DNA of 44,788 nt from Welwitschia mirabilis (taxonomy: Eukaryota; Gnetophyta; Gnetopsida; Welwitschiales). The notes beneath the pieces were generated by a model that made no database searches, was not told where the DNA came from, and worked only from the letters and a program-made list of their open reading frames with translations. Of this stretch, positions 22,391-34,376 are shown piece after piece. The translations under genes were made by a program, and so were the position numbers. The stretch lies in NCBI GenBank assembly GCA_051453625.1, contig JBOZIK010000001.1, positions 235,452,792 to 235,497,579 of the forward strand, written 5' to 3'. Each line of letters starts with the position of its first letter. The stretch's first letter is position 1.

Positions 22391-23540
22391 TCAAAACCCT
22401 TTTGACTAAACTTCTAGTAATGATGTAGAGGTAAAAACTTTAAATGCTTATCCAACTCTTTCAAGAGAACCTAATAAAGATTCTTTTCAACATCATGTTG
22501 ACATAGAACAATTAGTGCTAACTCTAGAAAATGGAAAAAAATAAATTAGTCATAAAACCTATATGATTATCTTTTCTATCATGCTTAGAAAAAAAGTGAA
22601 ACTTTGGCTTAAAACTGTACCTTATAAAAGTCTTAAAACCTAGATTTAATTATAAGAAGCTTTTATCAAGAGATTCATGGGTGAAAGAACAATGAGAAAA
22701 AGGAAGAAAGAAGTTAAAAACTTTTAACAACAATCTAATGAGGATTATGGCATAACATATGAATGATTTATTATAGCTACACATTCCAAACCTATTAATG
22801 AATTTCATAAAGTATAATTAATAGATTATTTTTACAGTGGACTAAATAGGGAAACTAAATAACTCATAGATTTTTCATGTGATGATAACTTGATGAATTT
22901 ATCTTTAGAAAATTCATGGATATTATTAGACGATCTTATTTAAATTAGTCAACTTAGTCAAAACCAACTTTTAAAGAAAATAAAACTAAAGGTCAAAGGA
23001 TAAAAGACTTAAAAGAAGAAAAACATGATAAAGAGAAAGTTTAAAATAATTCAATAAATGTAATTAAGGACTTTAGTACTTCTTTGAAAAAAAAAGACTC
23101 AAATGATTATAATGTAAAAGTAGCAAATGAAAAAAATATAACATTAACATGTGATATATGTAAAGATAACTATCATATAGCAAAAGAATATCCCTTGTTA
23201 TCAACTTTTAAAGTGAAAATACTTGAAGAAGTATGTGCCTTTAATCAAAAGCCTCCCAATTTTCAAAACTAAATACAATATCAATAAGGAATAAGTGGGT
23301 AAAATGATTAGAAATGTTTTGAGAATAGATCAAATAATTCAAAATTTTAACCAAATAACTTACAACCAAGCTCTTCAAATTTTTAAGAAAATCAAAATGA
23401 TCTAATGGAACAGTTGAAAAGAACTACTACAAACATTGAAAATCTAGTTAATGTGTTCCAATAATTAATGTTAGAAAATCAAAGATCATAAGGGTCTTTT
23501 GCAACTAAAAATTTTTTGAATCTAAATTAAATATAAAAGG
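22391..23540 (+). pseudogene. gag: Decayed gag of element B
   Basis: Gag encodes the capsid/nucleocapsid of the retrotransposon particle. Across frames one can read LNAYPTLSREPNK (about 22440-22480), a counterpart of LNTYPTFSKEPNE in element A (about 35410-35450), and then a counterpart of the capsid region around FYSGLN (about 22830; also at 35800). A zinc-knuckle relic lies in the open frame 23084-23272: C23, C26, H31 are kept but the last cysteine is Y36, a TGT-to-TAT change. Stops and frameshifts are frequent, so no Gag can be made. The downstream QN-rich part fits the region between knuckle and protease. Confidence 0.7.
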
Positions 23541-23609
23541 ATTGTAAAATACTTGATACAATACTAATTATCCATGAGACTTCAACTTCTAAAACTGATG
23601 AAGAAGGTG

Positions 23610-24500
23610 AGCAATAGGATGATATATAAATCTTGTAAATGTATAATTTTTCTTTAACTTTATCTAAGTTTTTATATAAAAATAAAATAAAAATTCAAGC
23701 TATTCCTTGGCTTAATACAAATCTTGCTTTTGATGAGCACTTAAAAGATTTAACTCAAGATGATAATATTAACTCATCCTTTCAAAAACTCTTATAACAA
23801 AATCTTAAGTATGTTAAGTTATCGAAATACCTATTTAAAAGTACTATTTCTAGTAGAGTCTTCCTTGCACAATCTATATCCAACTTAGTTATATAAAAAG
23901 AACTAAATTTAAAGATTCTAGAGAATCTTCAGTAAGTGTTACTTTATAAGGAAATAATAAAATTTAAAAATCTTTAATTTACATAGGAGAAAGTGTAAGC
24001 ATCATGTCTTTTCATGTTTGTAAAATACTTAGATTATAATAAAAGATTGAATATATACAAATCACCTTAGAATTAGTTGATACATCAACCAAGAAACCTA
24101 TAGCGATTATTAAAAACTTAGTTAACCAAATATAATAAGCCTTACACCCCATAGATTTAGTCATAATTTAAGTATAACATGATGTAAGTCACCTAGTACT
24201 TTTAGGAAGAGTATTTTATACAACCATCCATTACATCATATACACATGAACTAGATTAATGGAATGTTATATTGAAAATAAGAGATATACTATTACAGTT
24301 TTCAATGTTGTAGAGAAAGATATGGATGATGAAGGAAACTTATAAAAAAGAGCTAAATCAACTTTTTATTTGTACAACATCACTCGTTGGAAGAGAAATT
24401 AAAAATGCTATAAGATTCAACTTTGCATGATCATCCAATAAAAATAAATAGTTTTGATAATAATGATGAAAAAGTAAAATTCATTAACAAGAAAGAAGTT
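23610..24500 (+). pseudogene. Decayed aspartic protease region of element B
   Basis: The retrotransposon protease cuts the Gag-Pol polyprotein at a D-[LT]-G-A-S type active site. Here the site reads YIGESVSIM from 23980: the catalytic aspartate is replaced by tyrosine and alanine by glutamate. The following LELVD and KKPIAIIK phrases (about 24067-24120) match LELVD and KKPIVIIK of element A (37092-37140). The region then leads into a spacer that in element A comes before reverse transcriptase, and stops near 24500. Confidence 0.7.
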
Positions 24501-24750
24501 TGACATGTGAACTTAAATGAAAAATTCTCTTTTCATCCATCTTTGTCACCTAGAAAATAGTGCAAGACAATATTTAGGAAAAACATTCAATAAAATAAAA
24601 ATAATAATAATAAAAAAACAAGATATAGTTAGTAATTAAAAAAGAACAATAAGTATTTAATATAAAAAGAACAAAGACAATAATAAAAAGAAGAAGAACA
24701 GTGAAAAATCTATAGAATTTTAACCCAACTTGATAAAAAATAAACCTCTC
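24501..24750 (+). other. A-rich deletion junction of element B
   Basis: Between the post-protease spacer and the post-integrase region, where element A has about 3 kb of reverse transcriptase, RNase H and integrase, B has only this A-rich stretch with ATA/AAT repeats (24590-24615). The minus-strand frame at 24574-24771 is low-complexity and not a gene. Confidence 0.55.
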
Positions 24751-25950
24751 TGTTCTAATATAACAATTCAATCTAGAAAATGTTCCTATGTTTGTTCATT
24801 GTATTCTTTTAAAACTATTTAAAGAAATATATTTTCCTATCCTATGAAGTCCACTTTAGCTTATAATGATAATTATTTTTAAAATTATGACTTACAAAAT
24901 CTTGGAATTCTAAAATTTCAAAAACCTCATCTTTTTTAGAATCTATACTTTATGTTGAGATTTAGGGAACTTCTTAATAATTGTAATCCTACCTTATTCA
25001 TTTATCTTTAGAAGCTTTCTCCAAATTTTTTGATTCCTAATAGACTCATTAATATTTTTTACCCTTAATATCAATTTTTAGATGGAGTTTATATCTGGAC
25101 TTCTTCATATTATGCTCTTGATAAGAGATTATTCTTTTATGAATTATCTAGATTCTTTATTTTCCATATTGCAAATAAATTTTGTGGATCTAAAATGTTA
25201 TATTATCATATATATGTGCCCTTTATGGTTTATTAATTAATCTCTTTTTGTTTTCAATTATTTTCCAATTAAGTAAATCTTCTTAGGACCTAAATAAGTC
25301 CTTCTTTATTTTTATTTTACTTCTTGCAAATAAAGTATTGAATAGAATTTATGATTTGAATAAAACTTGTTTTTTTTAGTTTACTTTGATATTTCATTTT
25401 GATTTTATGTTGTTATGTCTTTATCCCTATTCTTCATTTTTATTTTACTCAATAAATTAATGTCTANNNNNNNNNNNNNNNNNNNNNNNNNNNNNNNNNN
25501 NNNNNNNNNNNNNNNNNNNNNNNNNNNNNNNNNNNNNNNNNNNNNNNNNNNNNNNNNNNNNNNNNNTGTTATGTCTTTATCACTATTCTTCATTTTTATT
25601 TTACTCAATAAATTAATGTCTATATGGTGAGGTCCTTATCTTTTAGAAAACATTCATTTTTAATGGCTCAATTGAGATTTCTAATTTGAACACTAGGGAA
25701 ATTCAAAAACATGGACAAGAGTTAAAAACTAATGAGTTATCAATCTTTAACATAATAGAAGCAATTGTTTTAAAATCCTTCTTGCAATTATCTAAATTCT
25801 TTCTTAGTTGATTTATCTGGTGCACATCATGTTAGCACTTAAACAACTTTAAAACTTAACTTATGTTTTACTTTATGAAGTTACTATAACTAGTAATTTT
25901 TACTTTGGCATTAAAGTGATAGATTGAATTTACTAAATTTTAAAACATTA
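24751..25950 (+). pseudogene. Post-integrase coding relic of element B (possible third ORF)
   Basis: It shares order and phrases with 350-1550 of element C, including NYDLQNLGIL (about 24885), the open stretch of about 50 codons at 25081-25233 (with WTSSYYALDKRLFFYEL), and the block from 25633. Function is not recognised. The 100-N gap at 25467-25566 interrupts it, and the same 50-odd bases stand on both sides of that gap. Confidence 0.45.
25467..25566. other. Assembly gap, 100 N, flanked by duplicated sequence
   Basis: Exactly 100 N. The 53 bases before it (from about 25414) and after it (from about 25569) are the same except for one base, which suggests an unmerged overlap or a collapsed repeat. 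Confidence 0.95.
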
Positions 25951-26129
25951 AAATATATATGAACTTCATTTTAAAGAAAGCTACTTTAGTTTTTCATGTT
26001 TTCTCTCAATGGTGTAAGTCTTGGTTTTTTGAGGGTATTCTTGCTTATATTTCATCTCATTTATTTACATTTGTCTTTGTATTGTGTGGTCATGTGGGAT
26101 TTATTTTGAATAAGTATTCATTAAAAAAT

Positions 26130-26179
26130 GAAAAAAGAAAAAAAGAAAAGAAGAAAAGAAGAAAAGAAAAGGAAGAAGA
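26130..26179 (+). repeat. Fifty-base pure purine tract in element B
   Basis: From G26130 to A26179 there is no pyrimidine; it consists of GAAAA-type units and then GGAAGAAGA. In element A a purine-rich stretch lies at the corresponding place (about 40789-40849). The frame through it (25959-26321) gives a Lys/Glu-rich protein, which is a by-product of the tract. Confidence 0.6.
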
Positions 26180-27127
26180 CGAAGAGAGAATAATGACCAT
26201 AATCTATTGTATTTGTGCTAAATACATGGTACATCATCTTAAAACTTGCATATTTTTTAAGCTACATCATCTTTCTATGCCATCTTTTTCTACCTTTTCT
26301 GACCCTTATTTTCATACATAGAATACTACTCCGAGGCATACCTATTTTGCTTATTTGTACTTAATAATTACAACAGGACATATATTTTGAGATATTATGA
26401 ATAAAAATTTTAAATTTTTAAGGGTCATTTTTACATTTTCATGAGATATAACTAAAGTGTACTAATCTGATTCTAAATTCCTACTACTTAATTGATATAC
26501 ATTATGGATATTGTTTACTAAATCATATACTTAATAGTAGAATACTTATAGTTTGTTTTCCTTACAAGAATGATACAAACAATTCATGAGAGCATGAATG
26601 AGGGGAATAATGTTATAATTAATTATTTTTTATATATTTTCCATTGTAGATTATGCTTGAAAACTTAATTACATGATTTTTGAATATTATTTTTGAGTTA
26701 TTACTTTTTCTAATTATACATGCACATCATTTATCTAAGTAATTATTATTAGATCTTATGATGATTTTTTTTTATTATCACACTTGATCTTTATCTTTTT
26801 CAATGTGCTATATGTCTTAAGTAAGGGGAAAATGCATAGTTAAGTATTTTAATCTTGTTTTCTAATAAACATAATTGTAGGTAATTGATTTTACAAATTT
26901 ATTTTTAAAAGCCTATCATTGCAATAATCATCTAGATGATACATTGAATGACACCATGGTCACACCATCTACAAACGTAAAACATTTCATTTATTTGATT
27001 TTGTGATTTGATCTTGTATATTAAGATTCTAAGCTTAATTTACATATTTTTAATTAATGTTTATCTTAGCTAATTTGGCTTAAAATTATAGTTTTTCATA
27101 AACTTTATCAAAGACTAACAAGGCTAA
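26180..27127 (+). other. Non-coding 3' region of element B
   Basis: AT-rich sequence between the purine tract and the 3' LTR. It matches the 3' region of element C near 26395-26440. No coding frame is supported. Confidence 0.45.
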
Positions 27128-27141
27128 GTGGAAGGCTATAT
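27128..27141 (+). other. Polypurine tract relic before the 3' LTR of element B
   Basis: GTGGAAGGCTATA directly precedes the LTR start. It matches the position and pattern of GTAGGGGACTA before the 3' LTR of element A (42649-42659). This tract primes plus-strand DNA synthesis in LTR elements. Confidence 0.45.
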
Positions 27142-28381
27142 TGTGATGCTAAATTGTATGTTTTCAATGGGATATTTTAAGTAGTTTTGTAATATATTTA
27201 AATAGGTTCAAGTAAAACATGATAATTATTGAGAGTCAAGGAGAAAATCATACAAATGTGCAAATACAAATACATTTGAAAGAATTTTGAATGAATTCTA
27301 ATACTTCACATTTTAAGAAAGAATTAATGGTACACAAATCCAAATTCACTTGATGAAGAGCATTGAAACACCTGTTATCCCCTTCATTATCTAGATGATG
27401 GTATAGAATAATAACACTTGTATGCTACTTAGTACATCAATTGGACCAAGATGCATGTTGATGTGAACCTTTATTGATATAACATCATCCCCATAATCAT
27501 CTGAATGTTCATCAAAATGATACCTAAACTTAGTTAATGTATTAAACCTCATCTAAGTTGTGTAATGTGTTATGTACTTTTTATGCATTATAAGGCTTTT
27601 GATTGCATCTATTAGATTTGCTATTTTTAAATTTTTTGATATTAATAAATACCACCTTCATCCTTGACTTTAATTATCTTTGTTGTATCAAAAATTCTCA
27701 TGATAGGAGATTGAAAGGCTAAAGGTCCATCTGTCATTTGAAGAGAGGAGGTTTTCTTGATGTCAAGCTATGTCTTCTTCATTAAGGTTGGAATAGGATG
27801 TTAGTTTAACTTTTAATAAAAATCTTTTTTTAGTCCTAATTATTCATGTACATGTCCCTTATGGTTTATGTTGGTTATGATTTTGTGATAGTTTCATAAT
27901 TGATATAGGTTATTAAGGCCAATCTTTTTTAAGATTAAAATCATTAGTTTAGGATTTAATTACATTGCATTTTATATTTTCTAGGTTATCATTTCATGTT
28001 TTCCATATTCTATTTAATGCACTTAATAGCTTAGGTTAGTTATGATTAATGATAGTTTTCTTAATTAATCTAGATTACATAGGGCCAATTTTAGTAACAA
28101 AGATTTAGTAGTTAAATAGATATTATGTTTAGAGTAGACTTCATTTGCACTGCATTGTGTTTACTTTTCATGCATTTTTAATATTCATTTTAAATATTAA
28201 AAGAAAAACACATAAAAATAGTTGTTAAAATCAATTCTATTTCATCACTCCTATTTCCTTCGATAGATTATGACATTTAGATCCACTCCTATATATATTA
28301 GTATGTTGTATTTATGTAAATATTTGTGATTAATAAATTTAACCAAGCACATAAATGATTGCATAAATATGCATCACAACA
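27142..28381 (+). repeat. 3' LTR of element B
   Basis: It starts TGTGATGC and ends GCATCACAACA, 1240 bp, and matches the LTR at 13488-14713 over the full length and the two halves of the 5' LTR (15474-15895 and 21352-21551). A weak TATA-like ATTATAAGG lies near 27588. The neighbouring 3' flank shows no primer binding site, as expected for a 3' LTR. Confidence 0.75.
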
Positions 28382-31300
28382 TGGTTGTATAATAAAAAAT
28401 TATTATTGCATGATCCTAATCTTTTTAAGTGGATAAATAAAATATAACTAGTTTATCAAATATAATCATAGATCACTGAATGACGTAGTGAAAATATAAA
28501 ACCATAGATCACTAAATACAGGTAATGGAAATGATAGTCCACAAATCCCCAAATAAGGTACTAAAATGCTAGAAAATAAAATATAACTTATTTACCTCAT
28601 TTCCCTTTTCATGAGCATCCATAACTTTGAAAATTTTTGAGATCTTGTTCTTATCTTAATCTATCTTATATCTTAGGGTTTTTCTTTCCTTGATCCTTAT
28701 CTTGCCTAGGCCATGCTGGGAATTATAATAAATTTTTAGTTCTTATACTATATTTCTTATATAGTATTAAATATAAACATGTCTTATGACATTAATGAAG
28801 GAGTGATTGTTGTTGTTGGCTTGAGCTATTTCTATTACTTACTTATTTATGATTTATATATTTTTAATTTATTTTAAAACTAGATTTGTGAACAAACTCT
28901 TATATTTTAACTTGTAAAGTTATTTTATTATTCATGTAAGCTTTCTATGGCTCTTATATAAACATTCTAAGTTTCTATTAGCTTATTAATTTGCTTTTTA
29001 TTAACTTGTAAATTAAGTCTAATGGTTAATAGTTGTGATTATGGCTTTTTTTCCATCATGTTACTATCATAGTTATTATTATAATTATCATGCTAAAATT
29101 ACTATTGTAACTTTCACTCCATAATTACTATTCTAACAACTACTCCATAATTCCCTTATAATGATTACTTAAGGTTCACTAAAGTAATAATATTTTTATA
29201 ATATAATTCTTTAAAGGTGTTCTAAATGAGCTTATTACCATGAGTTATAGTTAATATGCAATTTGTTTTTTTTCCTTTTTTTAATTTCATCTAGTATGTT
29301 TATTAAGGTTTTTAAGTTAAGCTAAAATATTTCTTAGGGTTGTGATCCCCTTTTCTTCAAATCTTGAGGTTATAAAATAAAGATAAGTAGCACTGTATTA
29401 TGTGTGGAGTGCATATTATATTGCAGAACTACTATATTTGATATTTGAAATAGAGGAGAAACATTATTAATGTTGGGAATATTATGTTATTTTTCCTTTT
29501 ATTCTACTAATCTTACATTTTTACTACTTTCATACTCTGATAACTTTCTTGGTATTACTTCTACAAGGTTCGTATAAATTCTAATAGAGATTAATATTAA
29601 AGTATTTCAAGAGGCAAAAATAGTTTTTCAATAGGTGTAGCAATTTGCAAATTCTCTAATTTTCATGTTTTTGTGTTTCTAAATTTCATAGTCATTTATT
29701 TATTTGAATATGACTTAAAACTTGACTTTATGATGGTTTTTTTTATAAATATGAGCCTAATTTGTATGCTTTACAATAAAACTAGGTGTTTCTAGTTGGA
29801 TATGCATTTTGTCTTTTTTTTGTAAGATGTTTTAAATTATTGTAATCATTTGATGCTTTAGTAAAGGAAAATAGGTTGTTTTAGCTATACAAATCCTAAA
29901 GCCTAGATTTCCTTAGTTATATTTAAAATGGAGATAGTTTTAAAGCTATACATAAAGTTGGTCATTAATCTTTAATATCGCATTAACATTTATCAATACA
30001 TTATTTTTAGGATTTAAAAAATATGGATGTTACATTTTTAAATGAATCAAACATTTAAGATTTTGGATAAAAAATATAGATTTCAAATTTTTATATTAGA
30101 GTAATATTTTAAGTTTTTAGATAAAATATGTGGACTTTACAAAAATAAATAACTTTGGATTCTAGTGGAAAAGTACTATTATCATTTACTATAAAAATGA
30201 AGATAAATAAATCACTAGAAATAAAATTTTATAAAAGAAAAATAAAAGGGGAAAGACAAGAAAGAAAATAAGTGGAGAAAGAAAATATTTGTGCATGCTT
30301 CACTATAGCTGCTATGTTAGTATCACTAGTGATGATGCTAATAAGGTATTGGATTTTTCCCTATGATTTGTATGTATGTAAATATTATGAGTTTGAAACA
30401 TCATTAAGGATATAAATCTAGGTAAAGAAAAATTCAACCTTTACTAATAAGTAATTAGGACTTTTGTTTGTAGTATAGTCTCAGTGTCAATCCTATCAAG
30501 GAATATATGTAGTAAAAAAAATAGTAAAAGCATACTTAGGAGTAGTTTCAATAACTATCATAGAATGATTCTATATTGAAAAGTGAGATTATGATGTTAA
30601 TAGGTAAATAGAAGTAGGAATGAGGCATAACCTTAAGAACTAGCATGAACATAATAGTAATAAAATGAATTCCAATAATAGTAGAGTTTATCTATTATGA
30701 TATCAAATAAGTCATATCAAGAATTCATCCAAACTCAAGTATGATAACATAATCTCATTCATCATATTAGTGTTGGTGGAGACTCCTACTTAACTTAGCT
30801 CTCATAGCTTACTTTAGAAGCATGAAAAATAGGATATCACTTATAAAGAACATCAAATGATAGAAAACTATGAACTCAGATTAACACAAAGAGAATCATT
30901 CACAACTATGTAAAATGCTTAACATAATTTAATCTAGACTAAGCATTAAAATTATGAAAAAGTTTAAACAAATAAATGAATTGTATAAAACTTTAACACT
31001 TTATTGCATAAATAGAGTAAATACTACATAAAGAAAGAACATCCAAAATGAAGCATAAAATATTATGCTAGGCTTAGATACTAGCTTATTTCTAAAGGGA
31101 AATTTTAAAAGATTGTGTGCTCTTCTCAATAAGTTTAGAAATTTTTAGGCATCAATATCTAAAATGTGAGGCTAAGTTTGTCTTTTGTACATTGAAAACT
31201 AGGGTTATGATTAGGGTTTTACAATTAAATTTAACTTTTTTAAATCAATTTACCAATAGGCTTAATTGATTTAATATTTATAATAAAGCTCAAAATGTAA

Positions 31301-32859
31301 GAATGATGGTTTCAAGTTTAAAACTATTAGCATTTTGAAAAGATATCTCTTTAGCTTCTAAGAAGTGATCCTTCATCCTATTAAAAACCTACAAAATTAG
31401 AGTTTGGAGGTTAAACATTAGTAAATTACAAGTTTAATAGATATATATACATAAATGCATAAAATCATAAAAATTATAACTTGATCATTCTAAATTAGCC
31501 TTAATTACTTAAGATAAATGTTAATTTTTGCATGTTATAACTCTCTAAATACATATATTAATCTAGTCCAATTAAAGTTGAATAAATAACACTTAAATAT
31601 TTCTTATTCTAGAAATTCTAATAGGAGATGAAGGATGAATGAAAAGGTTAGTGAAATGGTCATGATAATTTTATAAAATAACAAAGACATCCTATGCATA
31701 TTGCAAAAAAGAAATCTGTAAAGATTTATTAGTAAAAAAGAGGATTCATTGCATAAGGAATCCATGTTCTTATAGTTAAGTTTTCATTTTAGATCTTTGA
31801 TAGGTGTTATTCATTATCAATCTATGATTTTACACATGTTAATAAATAGAGCTTATAAATCAAAATAAGAGAACATTTATTAGTCATGTAACATACGTAT
31901 CAATGAAGCTAAATTTATGATATTCTAGGAATTCATTGATGACATAGGCCTTTATTAACAATTCTAAACTGATTAAGTTTTTAATTTGATGATAAACTTT
32001 AAATTAATTATAAGATAAGTTTTTCTTCAATACTTAGTAGTCATAATTTAAATAGAAATATGACTTTTATGAACATACTATAGTTAATAGGAACTAGACA
32101 GATATCACATAGGATTCCTATAATGTCCAACATTTATAATGTTAAAAATATTTTTGAATAATACTACTTATATTTCAACAAAAAAATATGACTAAGATTT
32201 CCAACATATTTACATGGTTTTAATTTCATAATTAAACATAACAAAAAAGTAAATTAATCATTACATTTACTAAGGTTTACATCTTAGAAAAAATTTAGAT
32301 AAATTTAAGTGATCATATCAGGATTTTACTAAGCTAATCCTTGCATCATTTCAATTAATCATTAGTTAAATGAAGTCAACTAACCCATTTAAAATTAACG
32401 TTGTAAGCAAGTTGTTAGATTTAATTTGATCTCATGTAGAAGTTATAATTAGGAAAATCAATATTTAGTAAAATTAACTACTTACCTTTACTAATAATCA
32501 AGAATATTTGTTAATTTTCAAGATAACTTCAAAGAGCTTTCTAATTAATTACATGATAATATTTAAAACATAACTATAAGTTTAAAAAATGATTAAGAAC
32601 TTAATCTAAGAAATCCTTAAATTAAGTTTTACATCACTTATATGCTAATTCAAATAGAAATATTAGAAACGAAATTTTAATTCTTACCTAGTTAAAGGAT
32701 TATGAACCATCCAATTCTCATTTGAAAATTATTTGAAATGCTTTCATCAGTATAACTAGCAATAATACATTGATTATTTCTCTAATTTAGATCTTTAATA
32801 TAAATTACAATTTAAATAGTATAACTCATAACCCACATTCACTTGAAATGAAATAAATC
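28382..32859. other. Anonymous AT-rich DNA
   Basis: About 4.5 kb without a supported gene, LTR pair or domain. At 30025-30034 GGATGTTACA could be the minus-strand LTR start TGTAACATCC, with similarity to the edge at 21351 in the next bases (ATATTTTTT), but no further LTR feature is visible. The A+T content is extreme and CpG nearly absent. Confidence 0.45.
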
Positions 32860-33090
32860 TACTAAAACATATTACAAATTAAGTTTATTAATTTACTAGA
32901 ATAGATAAAAATCTTTAAATTAGATTTTAAATCAACTTGATGATCTTTATTTTTAATCTTAAAATATATTCAAAACTAATAAAACATATCAAATCTTGTA
33001 ACAAATCAAGTTGATGAATTTATGAGAATAGAGTGAAAGCCCTAAATAAAATCTTAAATCAACTTAAAAATCTTCATCTAAAATCCTTTG
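32860..33090 (+). repeat. Two divergent tandem units of about 130 bp
   Basis: Unit 1 (about 32862-32960) and unit 2 (about 32988-33085) share in order TAAAACATAT, ACAAAT(T/C)AAGTT, GAATAGA, TTAAATCAACTT and ATCTT. Identity is roughly 75% over the aligned parts. More decayed units may lie to the left. Confidence 0.4.
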
Positions 33091-33123
33091 TAATTGCTAA
33101 AAATTTAAAGCACTTTACCACTC

Positions 33124-34355
33124 TGTTGCAAAGCCAAATTGACCTATTTAACAATTTATGAATATCGTTTTTAGGTTTTATTAACAAGGTTTTTAGTAAT
33201 TTATGCAAATTATGAAAAGATTCCATACAAGTCATGAAATGTAATCATTTTCAATACAAAGAGTTATTTTTACATGACAATGAATTGAATCACACTAATT
33301 AAGATAGAGCTAAGTAAGAAAAACTAATCATTTAGTATGTCATTATGATAACTCATGCAAAATAAGAGTCATGGAGCATGTTATTGGAATAATAGATGAA
33401 AAATGACAATCAACACATCTATTGTTGGGACAATAATTTGAAAAGAGCAATTGGATAAGATCAGATGGTCATTACCTATGTCATTAGAAAAACACCAAAG
33501 ATGATAGTCAACATAGGTTAGATGGTTGACACATGTTAAGTTTCAGTTAGTCGTTGGAGTGGTTATCCACTATGTTAAGGGATGACATAAAGGATGGCAA
33601 ATAGAATAGTTTGAAAAACTAATCCAATTGTTACAAAATAGTAGATTATAATCACACATTTTCATTTTACACCCCTTAGTGACCCTTAACCATTTATTCC
33701 AGATTATAAATAGACCCTCTTAGGTCTCAGTTTAGATTAATTTTATCATCTAAATTCTTGTGATAATTGGATATTGTTGAAAGTAAGGAGATCAGTTCTA
33801 CTTATAAGAAAGACTACCTTGATGTTAGGCACTGAATCTTCCATTTAGGAGTTTTTGTTTTAAGTGGATGTACTTCAAGTTTATTAATAAAAATATTGAT
33901 TTAATTGGAATTCTTTTCAAATGATTTCTTCTTTCTTCCTTATAACTTATCTTAATTGCAATGAAAGTGACATGAATTTGTTATTTATATAAGCTATAAG
34001 GACTAATGTACATGATAATAAATTAGAAATTAGGTAAATTAATTGCATTATATTACATTCATTCTATATTAAATTACATTTCATTTCATTCCATTGCATT
34101 GCATTTCATATTAATTCTTGCATTGTTCTATTTTATTTAATATAAACTAAAATTCCAAATTATTTTCTTCTTCTCCTTCTAAAATCAATTTTCTAAATTC
34201 TCTTTTAGAAGTCTTCTCTAAGTGTATAACATTTGGGTTGATTCCCCTATGCAAATTTGTATTCTATGCAATTACATTATTCTTATTTTAAATGTTGTGA
34301 GTCAAATTTAATATTTAGAATATTGGAATTAAAAGTAAAAATACACATAGAAATA
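33124..34355 (+). repeat. 5' LTR of element A
   Basis: It starts TGTTGCAAAGCC and aligns over its whole length with 42660-43918, for example CCAAATTGACCTATTTAACA, ACTTATCTTAATTGCAATG and AGTGACATGAATTT. It ends near 34355 just before the primer binding site. It contains a TATA box at 33705 and a CATTTCATTTCATT-type simple repeat near 34075. Confidence 0.85.
33705..33712 (+). promoter_or_regulatory. TATA box of the 5' LTR of element A
   Basis: TATAAATA followed by GACCCTCT, about 580 bases into the LTR. The expected RNA start would be near 33735-33745. The same place in the 3' LTR falls in or beside its N gap. Confidence 0.5.
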
Positions 34356-34358
34356 TTT

Positions 34359-34376
34359 AGGAGCCATTATCAGGGA
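34359..34376 (+). other. Primer binding site relic, tRNA-Asp type (element A)
   Basis: 12 of 18 positions match TGGCGCCGTTGCCGGGGA; of the six differences four are C-to-T or G-to-A. It lies three bases after the LTR end and is followed by AGAA, as in plant Athila/Tat elements. Confidence 0.75.

Larger units (their letters stand above)
15474..28381 (+). mobile_element. Element B: deleted and interrupted Ty3/gypsy LTR retrotransposon
   Basis: Order: left part of the 5' LTR (15474-15895), a foreign insertion (15896-21351), the rest of the 5' LTR (21352-21551), primer binding site, leader, gag, protease, then directly the post-integrase region, polypurine tract and 3' LTR (27142-28381). Reverse transcriptase, RNase H and integrase are absent, so about 2.5-3 kb were lost near 24500-24780. 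All coding parts have frameshifts and stops. The element is closely related in layout to element A but its LTRs form a separate family. Confidence 0.75.

Noticed and set aside
25959-26321. A 120-codon ORF with a Lys/Glu-rich middle
   Set aside because: The middle is the translation of the purine tract and the rest is not conserved in the related elements.
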